From Eisenibacter elegans DSM 3317 (GTDB lineage: Bacteria; Bacteroidota; Bacteroidia; Cytophagales; Microscillaceae): 64,000 nt of DNA. Location of the stretch: the NCBI RefSeq assembly GCF_000430505.1, contig NZ_KE387154.1:306530-370529 (forward strand), written 5' to 3'. A program made the translations under genes and the position numbers. The notes beneath the pieces are model-generated. The model was not told where the DNA came from. It was given only the letters and a program-made list of their open reading frames with translations, and made no database searches. Numbering within the stretch: the stretch's first letter is position 1; each line of letters opens with the position of its first letter. This document shows, in pieces, positions 6,539 through 13,765 of this stretch.

Positions 6539-8563
6539 TTGAAAACAACAACATCTACTACACCTCAGGCTCCGCTCATGTCATTTGACCGCCATCACTA
6601 TACTGATGCCCAACTGTTGGCATTATACCAAGCCCTCGTCAGACCTCGTATGATAGAGGAAAAAATGTTGGTGCTCTTGCGCCAAGGGCGCGCCAGTAAG
6701 TGGTTTGCAGGCATCGGTCAAGAGGCCATTGCCGTAGGCGCTACCCTAGCCTTGCGCCCTACAGATTATATATTGCCCCTACACCGCAACTTGGGCGTGT
6801 TTACCTCGCGCAATGTGCCACTAGATGCGCTCTTCAAGCAGTTTCAGGGCAAAAAAGGAGGCTTTACCAAGGGGCGCGATCGTTCCTTTCATTTTGGCAC
6901 ACACGAACACCATATTGTCGGAATGATTTCGCACCTAGGGCCTCAACTCTCTGTGGCCAACGGCATTGCTCTGGCCGAAACCCTCGAACAATCGCAGGGA
7001 ATCTCCCTAGCCTTCAGTGGAGAGGGTGCCACCAGCCAAGGGGAGTTTCACGAAGCGCTCAATGTAGCTGCTGTCTGGGATTTGCCCGTTATTTTTGTGA
7101 TTGAAAACAACGGATATGGCCTGTCTACGCCTATCAGTGAGCAGTTTCGTTGTGAACGCCTTGCCGACAAAGGCATTGGCTATGGCATCGAAAGCCACCG
7201 TATCGACGGCAACAATATCCTTGAAGTATACCATACCATTGCACAAGTAGCCGACAGCATCCGCCAATCGCCCCGCCCTATTTTAATAGAGGCGATGACC
7301 TTCCGAATGCGTGGGCACGAAGAGGCCTCCGGCACAAAGTATGTGCCACAAGCGCTCTTTGACGAGTGGGCGCTCAAAGACCCCATTAGTAATTATGAAA
7401 AATACCTCCTTGACCAAAAAATCCTCGACCAAGACTTTATCCAAGCTTATCGCCAGGAAGTAAAGCAAGAGATAGAAGCCGCCCTAGAGCAATCATTTGC
7501 CGAACCCATACCCACTGCCGATATTGTCGAAGAGTTGGCCGATGTCTATGCACCACATCATTTTGTAGCCCAAACGCCCGCCCCAAACAGCCCACAGGCC
7601 GAAATACGCTTTATTGATGCCATATCACAAGGCCTGCGCCAAGCCCTGGAGCAACACCCCAAGCTACTCCTGATGGGACAAGATATTGCCGAATATGGGG
7701 GCGCTTTTAAAGTAACCGAAGGCTTTGTACAGCAGTTTGGCAAAGGCCGCGTGCGCAATACCCCACTTTGTGAGTCGGCCATTGTAGGAGCCGGCTTGGG
7801 TTTGGCTGTAAAAGGGCATAAGTCAGTGATAGAGATGCAGTTTGCGGACTTTGTCAGCTGCGGGTTTAATCAGATTGTGAATAACTTGGCTAAAATCCAT
7901 TACCGATGGGGTCAAGCTGCCGATGTGGTCATCCGAATGCCAACAGGCGCAGGAGTAGGCGCAGGTCCCTTCCACTCACAGTCAAACGAGAGTTGGTTTT
8001 TCCATACGCCCGGGCTGAAGGTGGTTTACCCAGCTACTCCTTATGATGCCAAAGGACTACTGCTCAGCTCGATAGAAGACCCTAACCCAGTGATGTTTTT
8101 TGAGCACAAGGCCCTCTACCGTGCAATCACCGCTGCGGTTCCCGAGGCCTACTATACCCTTCCGATAGGCCAAGCACAAACGATATGCGAAGGCGAGGAG
8201 GCAACCATCATCACCTATGGTATGGGTGTACACTGGGCTACCAAGGCCATTGAGGCGATGGGGCTGAGCGGCAAGGTAGCTGTCATAGACTTGCGTACAT
8301 TACTACCTTGGGACCAAGAGGCGGTGGCCGCTTCGGTACGCCAAACAGGCAAGGTGTTGGTGTTGCACGAAGACAGCCTCACAGGAGGTATCGCTGCCGA
8401 AATAGCCTCCTGGATTGGTGAATACTGCTTCCAGTGGCTCGACGCGCCAGTGATGCGCTTGGGTAGCCTCGATACGCCAGTGCCTTTTGCTATCCCTTTG
8501 GAACAAGCATACCTGCCTGTGGGCAGGCTGGAAGCCCGCCTCCAAACACTACTGGACTTCTAA
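6539..8563 (+). CDS. Fused alpha-beta 2-oxoacid dehydrogenase E1 component
   Basis: The 674 residues join the two E1 subunits in one chain. E1 decarboxylates a 2-oxoacid with thiamine diphosphate and passes the acyl group to the lipoyl domain of E2. The alpha part (about 15-335) carries the ThDP/Mg motif GEGATSQGEFHEALN...IENNGYG (about 158-195). The beta part (about 350-674) starts at RFIDAISQGLRQAL and includes GQDIAEYGGAFKVTEGF and GAGVGAGPFHSQSNESWFFHTPGLKVVYP. Such fusions occur in Bacteroidota beside split E1 proteins, and the substrate (pyruvate or branched-chain oxoacids) cannot be told. The frame opens with TTG at 6539; ATG at 6578 (MSFDRHHYTDAQ) is an equally plausible start. E2 and E3 genes are not in the window. 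Confidence 0.9.
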   Translation: MKTTTSTTPQAPLMSFDRHHYTDAQLLALYQALVRPRMIEEKMLVLLRQGRASKWFAGIGQEAIAVGATLALRPTDYILPLHRNLGVFTSRNVPLDALFKQFQGKKGGFTKGRDRSFHFGTHEHHIVGMISHLGPQLSVANGIALAETLEQSQGISLAFSGEGATSQGEFHEALNVAAVWDLPVIFVIENNGYGLSTPISEQFRCERLADKGIGYGIESHRIDGNNILEVYHTIAQVADSIRQSPRPILIEAMTFRMRGHEEASGTKYVPQALFDEWALKDPISNYEKYLLDQKILDQDFIQAYRQEVKQEIEAALEQSFAEPIPTADIVEELADVYAPHHFVAQTPAPNSPQAEIRFIDAISQGLRQALEQHPKLLLMGQDIAEYGGAFKVTEGFVQQFGKGRVRNTPLCESAIVGAGLGLAVKGHKSVIEMQFADFVSCGFNQIVNNLAKIHYRWGQAADVVIRMPTGAGVGAGPFHSQSNESWFFHTPGLKVVYPATPYDAKGLLLSSIEDPNPVMFFEHKALYRAITAAVPEAYYTLPIGQAQTICEGEEATIITYGMGVHWATKAIEAMGLSGKVAVIDLRTLLPWDQEAVAASVRQTGKVLVLHEDSLTGGIAAEIASWIGEYCFQWLDAPVMRLGSLDTPVPFAIPLEQAYLPVGRLEARLQTLLDF

Positions 8564-8580
8564 CAAGGCTTATCAACCAA

Positions 8581-9714
8581 ATGTGGATAACTGCCCTCTT
8601 GCTTTGTGGCCTAGCCGCCTATGGGGTACAGCTTTGGTTTTGGGCTTTTGTATTCCGAGCTTGGCGCAGCACCCCTTTGCCCCCCAAGGCAAAAGCCAGC
8701 CAAAAGGGCGTTTCTGTGATTGTATGTGCTCATAACGAAGCCGAAAAGCTCCCCCGCCTTTTGGCCGCATTGGCTACACAACACCATCCTGCTTGGGAAT
8801 TGGTATTGGTCAATGACCGCTCTACCGATGGTACAGCGGGCTTATGCACAGCTTATCAACAGAGTTATCCACATTGTCAAGTCCTCCATATCGACGATGT
8901 GCCCGCCGGGCTTAACCCAAAGAAACATGCGCTCAGCCAAGGAATTGCCGCTGCCCGATATGAGTTGCTCTTGCTGACAGATGCCGACTGCTGCCCGGCT
9001 AGCCCTGACTGGATTCGGGAGATGAGCGCCCCCTTTGCCCTGCCCCACATAGATTTTGTATTGGGAATCTCGCCTTATGAAGAAAACACTGGATGGCTCA
9101 ATCGCCTGATTCAGTATGAAACATTTTATACCGCATTGCAGTATATCTGCTTAGCGCAGCGTGGATACCCCTATATGGGGGTAGGGCGCAACTTGGCTTA
9201 TCGTAAGCGTGTTTTTGTACAACAAGGCGGCTTTTTGCCCCAACATCAAGCCCTAGTGGGAGGAGATGATGATCTACTGGTGGGGCATTTGGCCAACACA
9301 CACAATACAGCTACTGTCATTGCTCCAACGGCCTTTACCTACTCCCTCCCGCCCCATACTTGGCAAGCTTGGCTACGCCAAAAAACCAGACATTTGTCTG
9401 TTAGTAAATATTATAAACCCGCTCATAGTTTACGGCTAGGCGCATTGCACCTATCACAATTATTGGTCTTATTCGTCAACCTTACAGCCTTCCCATACTT
9501 TTGGTATGATGGACAAAAAATATATCTGTTTGGCTTACTGATGATTTATTGCCTACGATTAGTTATATTTGTAAAAGCTAGTCATAAGCCGTGGCGCTCT
9601 TTACAATCACAAACCTCTAGCGCTTACCTGCCCATATTAGCACTATTGTACCTCTTTTACCTGTGGACTGCAGGAATAGTCGCGATGATATCCAAACGCA
9701 CACAATGGAACTAG
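8581..9714 (+). CDS. Membrane-anchored family 2 glycosyltransferase
   Basis: The 377 residues begin with a membrane segment (about 3-27). A GT-A domain follows: VSVIVCAHNEAEKLPRLL, the nucleotide-sugar-binding NDRSTDGT (about 79-86), the DxD-type DADCC (about 135-139), GGDDD (about 223-227) as the acidic acceptor site and RQKTRH (about 265-270) resembling the (Q/R)xxRW-type site. Two or three membrane helices close the protein. The order TM, GT2, TM matches processive or lipid-linked glycosyltransferases of the cytoplasmic membrane; acceptor and sugar are unknown. It starts 17 bp after the E1 gene, and its stop lies inside the next gene, so it is probably translationally coupled to the sigma factor. 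Confidence 0.88.
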   Translation: MWITALLLCGLAAYGVQLWFWAFVFRAWRSTPLPPKAKASQKGVSVIVCAHNEAEKLPRLLAALATQHHPAWELVLVNDRSTDGTAGLCTAYQQSYPHCQVLHIDDVPAGLNPKKHALSQGIAAARYELLLLTDADCCPASPDWIREMSAPFALPHIDFVLGISPYEENTGWLNRLIQYETFYTALQYICLAQRGYPYMGVGRNLAYRKRVFVQQGGFLPQHQALVGGDDDLLVGHLANTHNTATVIAPTAFTYSLPPHTWQAWLRQKTRHLSVSKYYKPAHSLRLGALHLSQLLVLFVNLTAFPYFWYDGQKIYLFGLLMIYCLRLVIFVKASHKPWRSLQSQTSSAYLPILALLYLFYLWTAGIVAMISKRTQWN

Positions 9715-10448
9715 AAGAAGATAAAAATACCGAAAACCCCCAACCCTCCCCAAAAAATAAAGCTGATGCTGCCGCTGCGCAAAACTCCAAGGCCGCCAAA
9801 GCACAACCCGAGGCCGACGATGAGGAGGAGCTTGATGAGGAGGCTGAAAACACCAAACAGTTTTCGGACAAAGCCCTGCGTGATTTTCTATTGGTAGATC
9901 TTGCCAAAGAGAATGACCAGCAAGCCTATGCAGAGCTGATGGAGCGTTATCGAAAACCGGTATACTATACCATCCTCAAGATGGTCAAGAATGTAGATGA
10001 TGCCGAAGATTTGACTATCGAGGCATTCGCTAAGGCATTTAAAGGGTTGCACAAATTTAAAAAAGAATACTCATTCAGTACTTGGTTGTTCAGAATAGCT
10101 ACCAATAATTGTATCGATTTTATTCGCAAGAAAAAACTCGAAACCTTTAGTATCAGTGCTACCTTTAAGGACGATAACGGCTCAGAAGTAGGGCTGGAGA
10201 TACGCGATAGCAACCTCGACCCCCACGAAAAAGCCATCAAAGGGCAAAAAATAGAAGTAATGCAGATGATTGTGAGCCGCCTGCCGGCCAAGTACCAACG
10301 CTTGGTGCGCCTGCGCTATTTCCAAGAATATTCTTATGAGGAAATTGCGCAAGAGGTAGAAATACCGCTCGGAACGGTCAAAGCCCAATTGCACCGCGCC
10401 AAAGAGCTGCTCTACGATATGATAAAAGACAAACGAGACCTGATTTGA
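9705..10448 (+). CDS. ECF-type RNA polymerase sigma factor with acidic N-terminal extension
   Basis: The ATG at 9705 overlaps the stop of the glycosyltransferase gene by 10 bp and gives 247 residues; a GTG at 9663 would add 14 unlikely residues. Residues 1-60 are highly charged (EDDEEELDEEAEN), probably disordered. Sigma region 2 follows, with YAELMERYRKPVYYTI, the DAEDLTIEAFAKAFKGL segment and FSTWLFRIATNNCIDFIRKKK. Region 4 has LPAKYQRLVRLRYFQEYSYEEIAQEVEIPLGTVKAQLHRAKELL, a complete helix-turn-helix. No anti-sigma gene is adjacent; the only partner is the overlapping glycosyltransferase, so an envelope role is possible but inferred. Confidence 0.93.
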   Translation: MELEEDKNTENPQPSPKNKADAAAAQNSKAAKAQPEADDEEELDEEAENTKQFSDKALRDFLLVDLAKENDQQAYAELMERYRKPVYYTILKMVKNVDDAEDLTIEAFAKAFKGLHKFKKEYSFSTWLFRIATNNCIDFIRKKKLETFSISATFKDDNGSEVGLEIRDSNLDPHEKAIKGQKIEVMQMIVSRLPAKYQRLVRLRYFQEYSYEEIAQEVEIPLGTVKAQLHRAKELLYDMIKDKRDLI

Positions 10449-10579
10449 CCATAAGCCTACTACCGCTTTGACAAGGTTAAATCTGTACTTGAAGCGCAAT
10501 AAGGCTGCAGGTTTTGGAATTATTTCCTTACTTTTGTGCTTCTTACCCTTAGTTGATTTAGCCCACCTCCTTTGCACGT

Positions 10580-10831
10580 ATGGAATTTATTGCACATATT
10601 CACGTGATGCCTCACAAAGAAATCCTCGACCCACAAGGCAAGGCCGTCAAGCTGGGTCTGCAAAATCTAGGCATCGGCCAAGTATCGGATGTACGCATCG
10701 GCAAACGTATAGAGCTTACCCTAAAAGCCGATAACGAAGCACAAGCCCACCAACAGGTGGAAGAGGCCTGCCAAAAATTGTTGGCCAACATGATTATGGA
10801 GTCTTATAGCTTTGAGCTAAAGACGGTATAA
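10580..10831 (+). CDS. purS: Phosphoribosylformylglycinamidine synthase subunit PurS
   Basis: The 83-residue protein matches PurS in length and pattern: MEFIAHIHVMPHKEILDPQGKA, then NLGIGQVSDVRIGKRIEL, then the helix with EEACQKLLANMIMESYSFEL. PurS is the small structural subunit that joins PurL and PurQ in step four of purine synthesis (FGAR to FGAM). purL and purQ are not in the window, so the gene is unlinked here. A TACTTTTG (10529-10536) upstream resembles the -7 element, though the nearest TTG is too close. Confidence 0.92.
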   Translation: MEFIAHIHVMPHKEILDPQGKAVKLGLQNLGIGQVSDVRIGKRIELTLKADNEAQAHQQVEEACQKLLANMIMESYSFELKTV

Positions 10832-10927
10832 GCCTCTACAAAAACACCATCATAACCCGCTTACCCGGGCTTGTGATGATAAGCTTGTTGAGATAGTTGC
10901 TTTTGCTGTCTTATGCTTATCTACTAA

Positions 10928-10971
10928 ACCTCACCGGCTGTTTGGAAACAACAGATTTGTGGGGTTTTTTT
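10928..10971 (+). terminator. Probable terminator downstream of purS
   Basis: AACCTCAC and GTGGGGTT form an outer stem around an inner CTGTT/AACAG hairpin, followed by a run of seven T. The distance from purS (about 100 bp) fits a transcript end. Confidence 0.55.
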
Positions 10972-11116
10972 GCGCCCAAAACAGACTGACTAACAAACTA
11001 CCTAGTATTTGACAACTCATCAGAACCCAATATACTCAAGGGGAATCGTTATTCTGAAAGTCTATGGAGTGATAAAAAGCAGTTTTTTTAGTCAAAATAA
11101 ACATTAGTATAAAATA

Positions 11117-11547
11117 GAGAAAATATATCAAAACCAGTATAAGGAAGTGTACTTTGATGCTGATAACCAAATACTCGAAGAGCATTGGCTGGAAAGTACA
11201 AGCACTCTCACAAACGAAACCTTTAAGTTGGAAATGCAACAGACTATTGGGTTGTTGTTGCAATATAAGCCCAAGGGTATCTTGCTCAATACGGTTAAGT
11301 TTTGTTTACGATAGTGCCTAAGGTACAGACTTGGATTGCTGAAAATGTTTTTGTAATTTGTCCGACGATAGCAATGCATCATAAAGCAGTGCTGGTGAGC
11401 GAAGCAATCTTTCCACAAGTCAGGATTGAACAACACCTAGATGCAGTAGGTGCGACCTATTTTATCAGCCAAATCTTTCAAGACCGCACAGAGGCATATG
11501 CTTGGCTTTCGGCGCAAACCAAGGCTACCCCTAGAGGCAGAGGGTGA
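11117..11547 (+). pseudogene. Broken copy of the adjacent STAS/SEC14-like gene
   Basis: Translated from 11117 the sequence gives EKIYQNQYKEVYFDADNQIL..., closely parallel to the intact neighbour (MKVYESQYKEVHFYPETQLL...). The frame breaks after LLNTVK near 11299: the intact copy reads QKLLFTIAPSVQTW, whereas here one base is missing and the match resumes one frame over as LFTIVPKVQTWIAENVF, running to the stop at 11547. The codon aligned with the neighbour's ATG is GAG, so the start is also lost. A tandem duplication followed by loss of one copy is the simplest reading. A sequencing error could explain the frameshift but not the missing start. Confidence 0.8.
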
Positions 11548-11600
11548 TTAGGAAGCACTTGGAATATTGATGCTTTTATGTCAATATTTGCTGAATTTGA

Positions 11601-11664
11601 TTTTCTTGATGTTCATACGATTTTCAGTGCATGCATTTCCCAACTAATTTTGATTGAGCATAAT
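11601..11664 (+). repeat. Dispersed ~60-bp element, copy 1
   Basis: Plus orientation. It has the head TTTTCTTGATGTTCAT, a middle ATTTTCAGTGCAT, and the tail TTTCCCAACTAATTTTGATTGAGCATAAT. The same order of blocks occurs at 12140, 40589 (inverted), 42429 (inverted) and 61591. It lies just upstream of the STAS-like gene at 11684. Confidence 0.7.
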
Positions 11665-11683
11665 ATAATCCCCTTGTCAGTAT

Positions 11684-12244
11684 ATGAAAGTTTACGAAAG
11701 TCAGTACAAAGAAGTGCATTTCTACCCTGAGACACAGCTCTTAGAGGAAGTTTGGTATGAGAAATCAAAACTCATGCGCGAGCATGAGTTCAAAGAAGAG
11801 ATGTTGGTGTATGTCGATTTGCTCAAGAAACACCAACCCCAAGGGGTGTTGGTCAATAGTCAGAAGTTATTGTTTACTATTGCGCCTTCTGTGCAGACTT
11901 GGATGGCCGAACAGGTATTTGTGGTATACCCTAGTGTAGGGATGCGTTATAAGGCTTTTGTAATGAGCGAAGAGTTTTTTACCCACGTCAGCCTAGAACA
12001 ACATTTAGAAGAAGACCGCACCAACTATTTCATTAGCAAAACTTTTGAAACTAGGGAAGCCGCGCTAGCTTGCTTGAAGCGAAGTTGGCAGCATAATTTC
12101 CATCAAGGAGCTAAAAGCAGCTTATACCAAGATTTAAAAGATTTGATTTTCTTGATTCTCCATGATTCTTGGCATGCACATTTCTCAAACCAATTTTGGT
12201 TGGGTATAAAACTGTGGGCTAAGTCTTGTTTTGCCCCAAAATAA
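11684..12244 (+). CDS. STAS/SEC14-like protein with a repeat-derived C-terminus
   Basis: The first about 137 residues (MKVYESQYKEVHFYPETQLLEEVWYE... through EAALACLKRSW) form a single alpha/beta domain of the type called STAS/SEC14-like in Bacteroidota, related in layout to the protein at 17347. Such proteins are often the phospho-switched partner of SiaB-type kinases and SpoIIE phosphatases, both encoded in this window; that link is inference. The last about 50 residues (HNFHQGAKSSLYQDLKD... to AKSCFAPK) are translated across a dispersed repeat (12140-12211), so the native stop was probably replaced by insertion of that element. The first tandem copy upstream is a pseudogene. Confidence 0.7.
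   Translation: MKVYESQYKEVHFYPETQLLEEVWYEKSKLMREHEFKEEMLVYVDLLKKHQPQGVLVNSQKLLFTIAPSVQTWMAEQVFVVYPSVGMRYKAFVMSEEFFTHVSLEQHLEEDRTNYFISKTFETREAALACLKRSWQHNFHQGAKSSLYQDLKDLIFLILHDSWHAHFSNQFWLGIKLWAKSCFAPK
12140..12211 (+). repeat. Dispersed ~60-bp element, copy 2 (inside a coding region)
   Basis: Blocks TGATTTTCTTGATTCTCC, GATTCTTGGCATGCAC and TTTCTCAAACCAATTTTGG TTGGGTATAAA match copy 1 in order and spacing. The element supplies the 3' end of the reading frame 11684-12244. Confidence 0.7.
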
Positions 12245-12547
12245 GGCCTCAACTTGCCTCGAAGCTCCAGCTTCGAGCTACTTTTCCAAAAATGTACAGT
12301 GGCGCGCAGATTTCCCAACCCAGTTGTGATTGGGTATAATACACCCTAAATACAACAGCAAGTTTGCAGATGGTAAAAGTAGCGGCCTAGATTTCCTATC
12401 AACCCAAAACAGGGTCATTTATCCAACTTTAATCCTAGTAGCCCGTTATCATTAGAAAGAACATACTCTCAAAAGCATTACTTTCAAAGGGTGTAGCTTG
12501 ACTATTAGTCGAAAATTTTGTATCTTTAAAAAAAAAGGAGAAAAACC
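12245..12547. other. Intergenic region with dispersed element copy 3 and the lipoprotein promoter
   Basis: Copy 3 of the dispersed element is at 12293-12342 (tail block TTTCCCAACCCAGTTGTGATTGGGTATAAT; its head block has diverged). A short GAAGCTCCAGCTTC hairpin precedes it at 12260-12275. The last 50 bp hold the promoter of the next gene. No gene is seen. Confidence 0.6.
12498..12528 (+). promoter_or_regulatory. Bacteroidota-type promoter of the lipoprotein gene
   Basis: TTG at 12498-12500, a 20-bp spacer, then TATCTTTA at 12521-12528, close to the consensus TTG-N19-TAnnTTTG. A purine-rich AAGGAG at 12535-12540 lies 7 bp before the ATG at 12548, an unusually clear ribosome-binding site for this phylum. 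Confidence 0.65.
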
Positions 12548-13630
12548 ATGAAAAATACCAAAGCTACCTATGTCTTGTTGATATTTGGCTTGGGGTTTAG
12601 TTTGAGTTTCAGTGCCTGTAGTTCACACGTCTACACTAGTGTCGGTGGAGAAGAGTACGATGACGCTTACTTTATGACCAAGGACACGCCGCGCTCACTC
12701 AACCAACGAGCTTTAAATACCAATAGCCGCCAAAATGCGAATTATGCCATCGAGAATGAGGTATATTATGACGAATTTGGCAATCCGCTTTACAGCGCCG
12801 ATCCAATCTCTATGCCTTACGAAACGTCAAGGTTTGCCATTCGTATGGACAACATGCAGGAGCGCATGGGTGTCATCGTGATGGACGAGATGGCCATTGC
12901 AGACCAAAACAATGTCTTCGTTGACCCCAATATGATGCGCTACAACGACAACTTTGCAGCCGCCAATAGCACCTTCATGCACCAACAAAACCTGCGCCGT
13001 GCTTGGGCAGGTGGTATGCACATGGGCGTAGGTTTAGGAATGAACGCTATGTGGGGAATGAATACAGGCTTCTACAACCCAATGTGGGGAATGAACCCTT
13101 ATTATTATGATCCGTTTTTTGACCCCTATATGGGGATGGGCTTCCGCAATCCTTATATGGGCTTTGGGTATGGCTTCCATAACCCCTTTGGGTTTTATGG
13201 CAGCCCTTACCGCAGAACCTACCACAGAACAACTTTCTACAACCCTAACCGCCAAAACGCCGGCGTATTGGCTAGCCAAGAAACACAGATCAAAACGCGT
13301 ACTTACTCCCCACGCAACAGCAACAACTACAACAATAATAACCGTAACACCACCCGAGGGTATTATCAACAAAACAATACCACCACACAACAAAACCGCC
13401 AACGTTACAATACCAGTACTAACCAAAATAACATTGGCCGTACTTCTAGCTCGCAGTTTCGTACCAATACCAATGCTACGCAGCAAAATTACTCGAACCC
13501 CACACGCTCTAGCAACTTTGGGAATACCAATACTAACCGCAACTATAACAGCGGCAGTACTTACCAACAACGCACCAATACCAACATGAACCGGACAATC
13601 TCCCCACGCGGAGGTAGAGGCGGGCGCTAA
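12548..13630 (+). CDS. Met/Tyr/Gly- and Asn-rich lipoprotein of unknown function
   Basis: The N-terminus has a lipoprotein signal (hydrophobic stretch ending FSAC, Cys at about 24). Residues 30-130 are mixed and polar. Residues about 155-220 are rich in Gly, Met, Tyr, Phe, Asn and Pro, with repeats of the type MGMGFRNPYMGFGYG and MWGMNPYYYDPFFDPY. Residues about 240-360 are very rich in Asn, Thr, Arg and Gln and end in RGGRGGR. The make-up suggests a surface-exposed, partly disordered or adhesive protein, which is inference. I recognise no family. It is monocistronic, with its own promoter and terminator. A shorter lipoprotein at 31136 has a similar low-complexity layout. Confidence 0.8.
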   Translation: MKNTKATYVLLIFGLGFSLSFSACSSHVYTSVGGEEYDDAYFMTKDTPRSLNQRALNTNSRQNANYAIENEVYYDEFGNPLYSADPISMPYETSRFAIRMDNMQERMGVIVMDEMAIADQNNVFVDPNMMRYNDNFAAANSTFMHQQNLRRAWAGGMHMGVGLGMNAMWGMNTGFYNPMWGMNPYYYDPFFDPYMGMGFRNPYMGFGYGFHNPFGFYGSPYRRTYHRTTFYNPNRQNAGVLASQETQIKTRTYSPRNSNNYNNNNRNTTRGYYQQNNTTTQQNRQRYNTSTNQNNIGRTSSSQFRTNTNATQQNYSNPTRSSNFGNTNTNRNYNSGSTYQQRTNTNMNRTISPRGGRGGR

Positions 13631-13655
13631 TGCCTAAAGGCTGATATTTTTATAT

Positions 13656-13685
13656 GCCATCTCTGATTCAGAGATGGCTTTTTTG
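13656..13685 (+). terminator. Intrinsic terminator after the lipoprotein gene
   Basis: GCCATCTCT and AGAGATGGC form a 9-bp stem around GATTC, followed by six T. Confidence 0.85.
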
Positions 13686-13709
13686 TGGATTCATTACAAG
13701 GTAAGGCAG

Positions 13710-13737
13710 TTGATTCAAATGATGTGCATTATATTTG
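13710..13737 (+). promoter_or_regulatory. Promoter of the TPR-SpoIIE phosphatase gene
   Basis: TTG at 13710-13712, a 17-bp spacer and a perfect -7 element TATATTTG at 13730-13737. It lies inside the long open frame that begins at 13685 and so supports the internal ATG at 13766 as the true start. Confidence 0.6.
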
Positions 13738-13765
13738 TAGCATATTTCAAAAAAGTGTGTTGTTG

